Positions 34,901 through 44,138 of a stretch of DNA of 64,000 bases are shown here, piece by piece (within the stretch, counting starts at the first letter, position 1; every line of letters starts with the position of its first letter). The notes under the pieces are model-generated. The model was given only the letters and a program-made list of their open reading frames with translations, was not told the origin of the DNA and made no database searches. Source of the stretch: Alopecurus myosuroides (Eukaryota; Streptophyta; Magnoliopsida; Poales; Poaceae). Location: contig CM054057.1 in NCBI GenBank assembly GCA_028641055.1, forward strand, positions 328,258,482 to 328,322,481. The letters are read 5' to 3'. A program made the translations under genes and the position numbers.

Positions 34901-35096
34901 GACTGCTTCTGTTTTCAACTCTAAGATATGCATACTGCCTGGTTGCAGGGATAATAATGTGTCAGATTGGAGAAAGATAGAAGTGCAATTATTAGCTCAA
35001 GGAACATGCAGAACTTCAAGACTTGAGTTAACAACTTCCAAAAGGGGGGTCATGTGGATAGATCAAGTGTCACTGATGCCTTCTGATACATACAAG
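31903..35096 (+). pseudogene. alpha-L-arabinofuranosidase (GH51), 5' part, disrupted
   Basis: Exons 31903-32106, 32228-32282, 32672-32821 (resuming 34400-34445), 34726-34847 and 34949-35096 have GT-AG borders and phases that agree. They encode the N-terminal, carbohydrate-binding-like part of a plant GH51 enzyme (which removes arabinose from arabinoxylan in the cell wall): KIPQTLFGLFFE, INHAGAGGIWAELVSNRG, GGPQTPSKIDPWSIIGDESS, IYNPGFWGM and MWIDQVSLMPSDTYK motifs. Breaks: the ATG at 31920 is in a different frame from the signal-peptide-like TILCSLLLLSLSCECLA; a 1.57-kb element interrupts exon 3; a base is missing just after that insertion; no exon of the catalytic barrel follows in the window. 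Family recognition is strong; it cannot encode an active enzyme. Confidence 0.9.
32822..34391 (-). mobile_element. non-autonomous LINE-like insertion (1,570 bp) in a GH51 exon
   Basis: It is flanked by the 8-bp duplication TGACGAAT (32814-32821 and 34392-34399) inside an exon. The left end, read on the minus strand, resembles grass LINE 3' ends (ATCAATGAATCGAAACACAAAG...TTTTGCGTTTTC). The right two thirds are GC-rich (33000-34390) with a G-run at 34339-34350, like a LINE 5'UTR. No reverse transcriptase is present. The short open frames on both strands look random. Confidence 0.6.
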
Positions 35097-35445
35097 GTGA
35101 GCTGCTTTAATCCTCTATCTTGGTATTCGGCTACAGACAATCACAAAGGCATGATGTGATATGAAAACAGCTAGTAAAGATTCTACCAAAATGTCTATTA
35201 CCTCAAATCGTAAAACCATATAGAAAGGACGGCCTGTTTTGTTACCTAGCAATAATATGTTCAAGGAAATTGGTCATCACAATGTTTTACCGTAAATGAA
35301 AATCGATAATGACCAAAATGCTTGTCCAACAGTTCTCGTTGCTGATACATACAAGCAGTGGCGGAGGTTGACACAAGTCTCTGGGGGCAAAATGCAATAT
35401 CTGTTTTCCTGGGGGGTGGGGGGGGGGGGGGGGGGGGGGGGGGGG

Positions 35446-35938
35446 TTTAGGGTTTTGCACAATCCGGTCTAACCCCTATTCCTCGACCCTTTTCCATGAT
35501 CAATTTGAGGCTAGGGGTTAGGGACCTTTATATATAGTGCTAATTCCAGTTTTATTTAAACTGTAATTCCGCAGATAATTATTCCAGAAACTCCAGGTTA
35601 ACCAAACCAACCACGATCATTAGTAACCACCTAGGAGTCTCAATCTGCAATTAGTCCCACGAACACACGTGTATGAGTCACGTGCCGAATTTGAATCTCA
35701 ATCCAAATTCACAGGCTTTAATCAATTCATATAGCCAACATATGAACAACCTGCCTTTCCACTCTATACTGTTTCCGGGTATAATTCCAGCATATTCATA
35801 TACACTGTGTTCCAGTATAGCCATACCGGCTTCCTTAAGTCAATTCCACATCATTATTTCCATGATACTTCCACGTCGAAGTTTAATTCCGGACAATGTA
35901 GTAGCCATATAAAATGTTGCAAGCCATAAATTCCTACA
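35446..35938 (-). repeat. left (3') LTR of the minus-strand Copia-type element
   Basis: It runs from TTTAGGGTTTTGCAC to ...AATTCCTACA. Read on the minus strand it starts TGTAGGAATT just after a polypurine tract. Its target-like AGCATATTCATATACACTG stretch is uninterrupted here, proving the empty site for the solo LTR that splits the right LTR. Confidence 0.9.
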
Positions 35939-35951
35939 TCTCCCACTTGGC

Positions 35952-38670
35952 TGAAAACATTTTATTTCAACAAATGAATTCCCACACAATTAGCATGGTT
36001 ACATGATAATATCTTCCATCAACGCAATCATGTTTCATATAAACTTTATGAATTTAGCACTCATATTTTCACAAAGTAATATGTTATGATGCAATTTCCA
36101 CGACCGTAATTTTAACAAGAAATTTCCTTAGCCATATGCCTTCCTTCAATGCAGAGATGCATCAAAGTATTTATATTTCATACACAAATAACATTTAACT
36201 CATGTTTCCTTCCTACAACATAAATACATGTGAAATGAATATTAATAATAAATAAAAATAAACATATTACCTTCCATGTGATTCCTCTTGCTAAAAGAAA
36301 TAGCATAAGTGTATATCCTCGTAGCTGAAGACCACGACCATCAAAATATGTTGAATAATTCTATGTTTCCATGACATTTGCATAATAAGTGTAATCTGTG
36401 ATTTCAACAATCATTCCAAGATTCATATTCCATTTGCCAACAATTCCAGCAAATCTCTTTCCTTGTTAATAAAATAACAACAATTACAACGGCATGGCTA
36501 AGATAAGGCCGCATGAATAATGTCCCAAAATAGTATTGGGATGACAATTATTCTTCCTTTTTCCTCGAGAGTTAAAACATAATCCCTCACAGAGTATCAT
36601 GCCCTTTATCAAAGGTACTTGACAGGTTTGCATGTTTCCATAGAAAAATATGTCAAAACATTCTCTACGTAATTCCACTTCCAATATGAAGGAAACTCTG
36701 AACATACCTTTTTATATAATCTTCTTCCATCATAAATAAACCATATGATCTAATATACCATGTCTTCCATCATAAATAAAACCATATGACATGCTATACC
36801 ATTGATGTGAAGCTTGTTCCATCAATGTGGATTATCTATTCAGTTAGCAAACCTTGTCTTTATTCCCACTTCCTCGAAATTCTAGAGTTTCCCAAATCTC
36901 CAATAGGAGAAAGAATTTCCACAAAGTATACATATTTTCTTTCTGTAAAGCATTTAACATCAAGCTTAGAATTTGTGGTTACCACTAAGCATGTTTTACT
37001 AAATTCCTTGTAAATAAATCCATTTAGAATCTTCAGGCATGCGGTTGTTTGGCAAAACAATAAGCTCCCAGAAACAAAATAAAAAATGTTGTTCCTCACT
37101 GAGTGTAATCATTCCCGCAATACTTCCACCCATAGTTATCTTAGTAACAACTTAGAATATTTTATACAAGTCTACTTATTCCTCCAAAGATAGAGTGAAT
37201 TTGCCAAATTATAGATAACAACATCCAATATGTGATGGTCTACCTTAATTCCTCCCACTTTTCCTATGCATATTAGTGTTGAGAGTTTTACTTGTGTTTT
37301 CCTTTGGCTTTATTCAAATGAGAGTTCAATGTCACTACTAGTATACATACCATTTATCATAAATATCATCTTCCTACTTTCCACCGATTTCCCCCTTTCC
37401 AGATCAAAACAAAATTCCATTTGATCCACTAGAATATATACATTAAAATAAAACTTGTTGCGCTTTGTAGTAAATAAATTTCTAGTTCCATACTACCAAA
37501 ACATAAAGAGAATACTTCCTTCTGGTTCATAAAATATAAAAATTGACTGTGATCGATAATGACTTACTAAAAAATAGTAGTATGTAATGCTTTTTCTTAT
37601 AATGAAGGGAAGAACCAAGATTTATATTCCTCCATTAAACCATTAAGTATATGAGGTAATACAATGCTTTCTCCATTAAACCATGGAGTATATTATATAA
37701 CATAATCGCTTCCTCCATTAAACCATGGAGTATATGACATAATGCAATGGTTTCCACCACTAAACCATGGAGTATATGATACAACATAATGGCTTCCTCC
37801 ATTAAACCATGGAGTATATGACATAACGTGTTGGTTTCCTCCACTAAACCATGTAGTATATGAGATGACACAATATATAATAATTCCATGCTCTTCACAT
37901 AAGTTTTAATCACTATTCTTGAAGTGTACTTCCCCCACCAATCAGTTCTGAAACCGTTAATCCTTTGATGATGAACTGATTTTCCTCTTCAGAATTAGAT
38001 GTTCATGATAAATCAAAAACTTTCCGACTTGTATTGTAATAAATATTAATACCCATCCAAATGCAATCATGAATGAAATAAATAACATAACTATTTTCCC
38101 TCAAGTGGAGTGTACAACAATAACATAAAAATATGCGTATGAATTACCATATTCCTCGCACTTAAGTTTAGAATTCTAGAATTAGTAACCCACTAATTCT
38201 GTTCCTTGATATATAACCAAGTCGCATATAAGATAAACAAATTGAACCTCTAGTGGGAGTGTCAAAACAGAAAATGCCACAAAAGGCACATCATAGAAAA
38301 TCCATAACTGATAGTCCTCCCACTTAAAGTTTTGAATTCCAGAATTAAGAAGCCTCGTAATTCTGTTTACATAGTAAGATCAATTCGTAAATAGTATCAA
38401 TAATAATATTCCGAGCATGTATTCCTATTATCAGTATTCCTCCATATGGAGTTATCTTCACCAAATAAACAATTTGTCGATCAAATTCCAATGGATTGTC
38501 AAAAGAAATGAGACCATTGTGTTTGAATTCCATGATGCACTAAGGTTTTTTATCGAGCAATAATTCCACTCTTCCCTTTCTAAATAGTATATCATAATCA
38601 ATAAATTCCAACAAAGAAGTATAATATAAATCTCCTTCCATTCTAGCTCAGTATATATATATATATATAT
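35952..38670 (-). other. AT-rich, TTCC-rich interior of the Copia-type element, no genes
   Basis: TTCC occurs roughly every 30-45 bases (for instance about 15 times between 38000 and 38640). No protein resembling gag or pol is visible on either strand. A 42-bp tandem repeat lies at 37630-37913. It ends at a TA microsatellite (38652-38670), where the Mutator-like element sits. Confidence 0.75.
37630..37913 (-). repeat. 42-bp tandem repeat, about six copies
   Basis: The plus-strand unit contains TCCATTAAACCATGGAGTAT, recurring at about 37675, 37716, 37758, 37800 and 37842 with variants. Because 42 is a multiple of three, the minus strand reads a repeated HILHGLMEE-type peptide; this is probably a by-product of the repeat, not a gene. 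Confidence 0.75.
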
Positions 38671-38765
38671 GGGTCATTTATCGAATTGCCCACAGAGGGT
38701 CACTTGTACTCAGTTTTACCCCTAGCGCCGAATCGACCTCAGTTTTGCCCCTAGTCCGTGCGCAA
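38671..38765 (+). repeat. left TIR of the MULE
   Basis: It begins GGGTCATTTATCGAATTGCC and contains TTTTACCCCTAGCGCCGAAT, matching the reverse complement of 48808-48902. It ends GTGCGCAA. The transposase gene is transcribed inward from it. Confidence 0.9.
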
Positions 38766-39472
38766 CCACTATGGAGAGGCTGGAACGGTAAGTTTGGAGT
38801 CGAATCCGTTAGTCGAAGTGGGCCCGGAGGAGTCAGGCTCCGTTTGGCGAAGTGGGACCGCGTGGGACTGCCAGTTCGCTGAAACCGTCCGGAGCTTACA
38901 GGTGGGACCGGGCAGTTAGTTGACTAATCTGAATAGTCCACACCCGAGATTCCCGCCACAACCGTCGTGCGCTGCCGCCCAATTTAGTTGCCCCGCCGTC
39001 GTGCGCTGCCGCTCTTGCCGCCGCCACCTCCGCACCAGCCCCTGCTGCGCCACGAGCACCTGCGGCACCACCACCACTTGCGGCACCACCACCACCTGCT
39101 CCGCCGCCACCTTCCTCAGCCAGCGCGCCACCGCCACCTGTGTCGCCACCTGTGTCGCAGCCAGCAGCACGCATTTGCACCGCCATCACCACCTGCACCA
39201 CCTGCACCGCCGCGGCCGTTCCGCGTGGCCACCTGCTTCACCGCCGGGGCCGTCCTGCGACGCCGCTGGTGGGGCGCTCGTTCCACCACTCTGCCCGCCA
39301 CCTGCTCGACGAAATGGATAGGAATGAAATGGAGAGCGGCTGCGCCGTGGGGCCGGAGACACGCCGTGTCCACGATTGGTTCCCATTGGGTAAGTACTGA
39401 GCTTTGAATTATCGATTAGACACGGATGCCATTGATTTGCAGCTGATTGCGTCTCTGTTTTCGTGGGTTAGG

Positions 39473-42400
39473 ATGGTGTTGCGGTTTGCTTTCTTGGTGC
39501 ACGTTAGAAGAGAGCGCTACATCGTCGATGCAGACAGTAAGAAGAAATACCAAGGAGGTTTCAGTTATTCGGTCCCAATGGATTGTAACTGGAGTTTCAG
39601 ACAATTTGGGGAGATAGTTTGCAGCCCATATCCTTGGGGTTTGCATGATGAAGTGGAATTTAGATACTTTGATGGGGGAAAAGATTGGATCCAAATTAGT
39701 AATGATGAAGAGCTCGCTACCATGTTTGCTAAGCATACGGAGGCAGAGAATTTTAATGTGAAGCTGCAAAATGATGTGGTTGTGCCGGCAGTTGTGGCGG
39801 GTTCATCTTTTGTGGCAGGACCATCACGTCGTACTGCCAACTCCAGCCAGAACAGTTCAAAATCAGCTCGACGTGGTGGCTCGACAAGTGTGGGCACTGG
39901 GAAAAGGGTTCAAGTCGCTGTGGAGGAGGATGCCTGCATGTCTGCGGATGATGAAGAGAGGCTATATCCTGATGTTATTAGGAATTTAAGACAGACACCT
40001 CGGGTTGAAATCCAATATCAGTCTGACAGTGACGATGACGAAGAGGAAGACCGGACACCTGTTGAATGGAACCCTGCGAACCCTCTTATGGAAGAAGGTT
40101 GCATTTTTTCTTCCATGGCTGAGTGTAGAAATGCACTTGTGACGTACTGCATGAAGGTAGAACGTGCCTTTGTAGTTGACAAGAGCGATAAAAGGCGCTA
40201 CACCGTGCACTGTGTGTCTGAAGATTGTCAATGGAGGATGCACGCATCTAAAATGCGGGGCAGCACCAATGTTCAGGTAAAAGTGAACCATTTTCCCCAC
40301 ACATGCGAAGAATCAACCCTTAGGAAGCAAACAATCAGCAGAACCAAGTCAAGATGGGTGGCGGATGAAGTAAAAAGATGGGTGGCAGAAAACCATCAAG
40401 TGAGTGCAAAGCAATTGCAGAAAAACATGAAAGACAAGTTCAAGATAGATTTACCATACATGAGGGTGTTCACTGGTAAAAACAAAGCATTGGAATCTAT
40501 CCATGGTAACTGGAATGAAAGTTTTCAGTTGTTGTATGCATTCAAAGCTGAAGTGGAGAGGGCAAGCCCAGGCAGTGTTGTTGAAATTGATCACCACGCC
40601 GTGGATTACACATTGAATAAAGTGACAAGGACCAAGCAATGCTTTAGGAGGGTTTTTGTGTGCTTTGAAGCTTGCAAAATGGGTTTTTTGGTAGGCTGCA
40701 GGCCTTATTTGGCTATTGATGCTACTTTTCTCACAGGGAGGTTTAAAGGCCAGCTAGTAGCAGCTTGTGCAGTTGATGCACACAGTTTTGTTTTTCCAGT
40801 TGCCTACGGTGTGCTGGAGACAGAGTCCGAGGAGAGCTGGACATGGTTTTTGCAGAATCTGCGCCGGGCTATTGGACATCCCAATGGATTGGTAATCCAC
40901 ACAGATGCATGCAAAGGTTTAGAAGTGGCCGTGGATAATGTGTTCCCAGGAGTAGAGCACAGGGAATGTATGGGTCACCTTGCTGCAAATTTTGTGAAGA
41001 AATTCAAAGGAAAGTTTTATACCGATCATTTATGGCATGCATCTTTGACTTGCAGTGTCAGGAAGCACAACTACCACATGAGGCAGTTGTACACAAAAGA
41101 GAAAGTGAAGGAATACTTGGAAACACACCACTCGAAGCTATGGTCTAGAAGCCAATTCAGTGAATTGAGCAAAGTTGACTATGTGCACAATAATCTTGCA
41201 GAATCTTTCAACTCAACGATCCGAAAACATAAGGATCTTTATTTGGCTGATTTGCTTGACAGGATAATGATAGAATACGCCGAGAAATTTCATTTCCGTC
41301 TTGAAATAGCTAATGCAAAATTCATGGGCCACATTATTATCCCGAATGTGATGAAGGCGTTGAAGCAGAAAACTTTGGGCTTGAATATGAACATGAGATT
41401 TGTCTCGGATACCAAATCAGAGGTATCATTCTTTGATAAAAGTAACAAAGAATGGAGATATCCAGTGGATTTAGAAGCGAAGACTTGCACTTGTAGGCAA
41501 TGGCAGATAACTGGTTTTCCATGCATTCATGCCTTGTTTTTCATCACTTCTCTCACAGGTCCAGCAGGGGATATACAGCAGTATGTCCATGATTACTACT
41601 CTGTAGCAATGTTCAGAGCCACATATGCACATGCCTTGCCTGCTTTGGAGGGAAAACAGCAGTGGGATAGAGTGGACCCTGGATTCAAACTTTGTGCTCC
41701 GGTTCTGAAGAGAGCTGCAGGTAGACCGAGGAAGAGTCGACACCGACGTCGCAGTGAAGGTGGAGGTGGAGCGAGGGTGCGTAAGTGCACAAGGTGTGGT
41801 GGGACCGGTCATTTCGGCAAATATTGTGATAACGCAGTCGATCCAGGGTTTGGAGAGAGTATGCCTGATGAAACTGATGGTCAGCAGCCGGATGCAGCAT
41901 TTCAATATGATGATCAACAGCAAAATGATGATCAACAACCGGATGAAACATTTGAAAATGATGTTCAGCAGTCAAGTGATTCAGATGATGCTCCAGAACA
42001 ACAAAATAATGATCAAGTACATGATCCAACTGATTATTCATATGATGATCAAGTCCATGATGCTCCATTCGATGATCCAGATGCTCCAGCTGATGATCCT
42101 CTGGATGCTCCATCTGATGATCCAGCTGATGATTCATATGATGCTCCAGATGCTCCAGAAGATGCTCCAGATGCTCCAGCTGATCCGCTGGATGCTCCAT
42201 TGGATGATTCTGCCATGATCTCACAAGTTTCATTGGATGCTCCATTGGATGCTCCATTGGATGATTCTGCCATGGACACACAAGTTTCATTGGATGCTCC
42301 ATTGGATGATTCTGCCATGATGTCACCAGTTACAAGCTTAGATGGGTATGTAAATCCTGCCATGATCTCACTAGTTTTCATTTTTCATTTTATTTTTTAT

Positions 42401-42577
42401 TTATTTATCATGATCCTTTATGTTTTGTACAGATCTGGTGTAGTTTCAAAGAAGAAAGCCAAGGTACCGACTACCAAGAGGAGAAGACCAGAAGCTGTGA
42501 GCAAGATGAGCACAAGGAGCAAAGCGCCACCAAAACAGCCAAGGATCACAAAGAAGCCCCGACGCTATTTGGACTAA
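39473..42577 (+). CDS. MuDR-type transposase of the MULE
   Basis: Predicted as 39473-42345 joined to 42433-42577, about 1,005 residues. The start follows a probable 5'UTR intron (GTAAGT at 39390 to TTAG at 39471); upstream ATGs are out of frame. Order: a PB1-like N-terminus (about residues 1-100), an acidic linker, a MuDR DNA-binding region with Cys/His (about 200-290), the MULE catalytic core with D416 (AIDATF), D478 (HTDACKGL) and E577 (NNLAESFN), a SWIM zinc finger (C672, CTCRQW...CIHALF), a CCHC knuckle (C772, CTRCGGTGHFGKYC), a long Asp/Ala/Pro-rich repeat tail and a basic C-terminus. No stop or frameshift. It should cut and join the TIR ends. Catalytic role is from family knowledge. Confidence 0.92.
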   Translation: MVLRFAFLVHVRRERYIVDADSKKKYQGGFSYSVPMDCNWSFRQFGEIVCSPYPWGLHDEVEFRYFDGGKDWIQISNDEELATMFAKHTEAENFNVKLQNDVVVPAVVAGSSFVAGPSRRTANSSQNSSKSARRGGSTSVGTGKRVQVAVEEDACMSADDEERLYPDVIRNLRQTPRVEIQYQSDSDDDEEEDRTPVEWNPANPLMEEGCIFSSMAECRNALVTYCMKVERAFVVDKSDKRRYTVHCVSEDCQWRMHASKMRGSTNVQVKVNHFPHTCEESTLRKQTISRTKSRWVADEVKRWVAENHQVSAKQLQKNMKDKFKIDLPYMRVFTGKNKALESIHGNWNESFQLLYAFKAEVERASPGSVVEIDHHAVDYTLNKVTRTKQCFRRVFVCFEACKMGFLVGCRPYLAIDATFLTGRFKGQLVAACAVDAHSFVFPVAYGVLETESEESWTWFLQNLRRAIGHPNGLVIHTDACKGLEVAVDNVFPGVEHRECMGHLAANFVKKFKGKFYTDHLWHASLTCSVRKHNYHMRQLYTKEKVKEYLETHHSKLWSRSQFSELSKVDYVHNNLAESFNSTIRKHKDLYLADLLDRIMIEYAEKFHFRLEIANAKFMGHIIIPNVMKALKQKTLGLNMNMRFVSDTKSEVSFFDKSNKEWRYPVDLEAKTCTCRQWQITGFPCIHALFFITSLTGPAGDIQQYVHDYYSVAMFRATYAHALPALEGKQQWDRVDPGFKLCAPVLKRAAGRPRKSRHRRRSEGGGGARVRKCTRCGGTGHFGKYCDNAVDPGFGESMPDETDGQQPDAAFQYDDQQQNDDQQPDETFENDVQQSSDSDDAPEQQNNDQVHDPTDYSYDDQVHDAPFDDPDAPADDPLDAPSDDPADDSYDAPDAPEDAPDAPADPLDAPLDDSAMISQVSLDAPLDAPLDDSAMDTQVSLDAPLDDSAMMSPVTSLDGYVNPAMISLVFIFHFIFYLFIMILYVLYRSGVVSKKKAKVPTTKRRRPEAVSKMSTRSKAPPKQPRITKKPRRYLD
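42346..42432 (+). other. 87-bp intron near the 3' end of the transposase gene
   Basis: The donor is GG|GTATGT and the acceptor TTGTACAG|AT. The intron is 29 codons, in frame and without stops, so a retained transcript would also be open. The retained segment would be very hydrophobic (VFIFHFIFYLFIMILYVLY), a membrane-like stretch just before the basic tail. The intron reading is favoured by the strong splice sites and T-rich composition. Confidence 0.7.
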
Positions 42578-42708
42578 GTTGGTGTTGTATTTCTGTTGAA
42601 TAATGTTGTATTTATGTTGACTGGTGATGTATCTAAGTTAGAACATAGTTGGATGATGTTTGAATAATGTTGGATGATGTTGAACCAAGTCGTTTCAAAT
42701 TTTTAGGA

Positions 42709-43199
42709 AATTTCATGAAAAATTCTACCTTGTCAAAATTATCCAAATAAATTTGAGGAGCAACTATATCGCAAGTAACAACATGGTGCGTTGGATTCAT
42801 GTCATTTTGATTTTTTTGAATTATTTATGCTCATTTGAAACCATCGATGTGGTCTCATGAGAAATGTGCTTCAAATGAGGTGCGAAGCTAGGGTAAACAC
42901 CCCCGTTTGTAATTTCATGAAAAATTCTATCTTGTCAAAATTATCCAAATAAATTTGAGGAGCAACTATATCGCAAATAACAACATGGTGCGTTGGATTC
43001 ATGTCATTTTGATTTTTTTTGAATTATTTATGCTCATTTGAAACCATCGATGTGGTCTCATGAGAAATGTGCTTCAAATGAGGTGCGAAGCTAGGGTAAA
43101 CACCCCCGTTTGTAATTTCATGAAAAATTCTATCTTGTCAAAATTATCCAAATAAATTTGAGGAGCAACTATATCGCAAATAACAACATGGTGCGTTGT
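42709..43199 (+). repeat. 202-bp direct repeat, about 2.4 copies, downstream of the transposase gene
   Basis: Near-identical copies start at 42709, 42911 and 43114 (unit begins AATTTCATGAAAAATTCTA; includes GGTGCGAAGCTAGGGTAAAC). The third is cut at about 43199. They lie just 3' of the transposase stop; no coding potential. Confidence 0.9.
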
Positions 43200-44138
43200 A
43201 AATCTAAAGTTTCGTTATGTTTTCAATAATTCTTCTATTTTTTTTAATATTTTATTTAAATAACATGGTTTAATAGAAAATTCATATATAAAACAGATAA
43301 AAATCATCGCTCTAGTAAATATGAAGTTTCATTATGTTTTGAATAAGGGTATTCTTCTATTTTTTTATTTAAATAACAAGGTTTAATACTTAACAGCAAA
43401 GAAATCATATGTAGAACATATAGAAACCATCGATCCCTGTGGCCAACGGACCAACCAATCAGAGCGCAGAACGAGCGTCTCGCGGATCGCTGTGGCTGCG
43501 AGCGCATCCGTCCGATGCACGATTCCTTCTAGAAGGCGTCGATCCAACAGCCCAGGTCGAATCTCTGTGTTTCCTTCTAGAAGCTTTTCGGCTGGTCAAA
43601 CAGAGGGTTGACCAAGCTTGAAATGAGCATAAATAATTCAAAAAAAATCGAAAAAAATATATTGGCGACGCACATAGTAGTGTTATGTCATATAGTAACG
43701 AGAAAAAAAATATAAACCTGTCTTATAAAGAATGGAACGAAAAAACCTTGTGTAACATATGATATCTTGAACAGTCTAGTAGAGAGTTCAAGATAATGAG
43801 ATGAGTTTCAAACCTTTTGAACTCAAATAAGGTCAAATTCTCACCAAAGCTTCATTTTGGTGTGACTAAGAAAGATCCAAAGTTATTTTTTCATTTTGAT
43901 GTTTTAAACTTGTTTTATTTACGATTTTCGATTAAAACCATTATTATTCAAAAGAAAATAAATAATACGAATATTCATCCAATAAATTTTTGGGCTTCGG
44001 AATTGCATTATATAGGTCTAATACAAGTCTAGTAAAAATATAAATAGGATTTATAAACATTAGAACGAAATCCATCACTAAAATGAGATTCCTCGAATAC
44101 AAGACTAGAGATTTCAAAGAATAAGAGGTGGAAACATT
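43200..44138. other. AT-rich spacer inside the MULE
   Basis: No gene was found. It contains two CCTTCTAGAAG words (43529 and 43572) in a short GC-rich patch (43440-43620), which has open frames on both strands that I do not trust. Confidence 0.5.

Noticed and set aside
35411..35445. G-quadruplex or regulatory function of the long G-run
   Set aside because: It lies exactly at an insertion junction in a MITE; runs of G at other places (2154, 16389, 34339) suggest homopolymer length uncertainty or slippage.
39314..39389. ATG (MDRNEMESG) as the transposase start
   Set aside because: Joined over the intron it would be out of frame with the transposase; the ATG at 39473 is used instead.
38920..39400. 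Overlapping Pro/His/Cys-rich frames before the transposase
   Set aside because: They come from CCACCACC-type repeats in the leader; none joins the transposase frame through the GTAAGT/TTAG intron.
41754..42326. Met/His/Gln-rich frames on both strands within the transposase 3' part
   Set aside because: They are shadows of the Asp/Ala/Pro repeats of the transposase tail.
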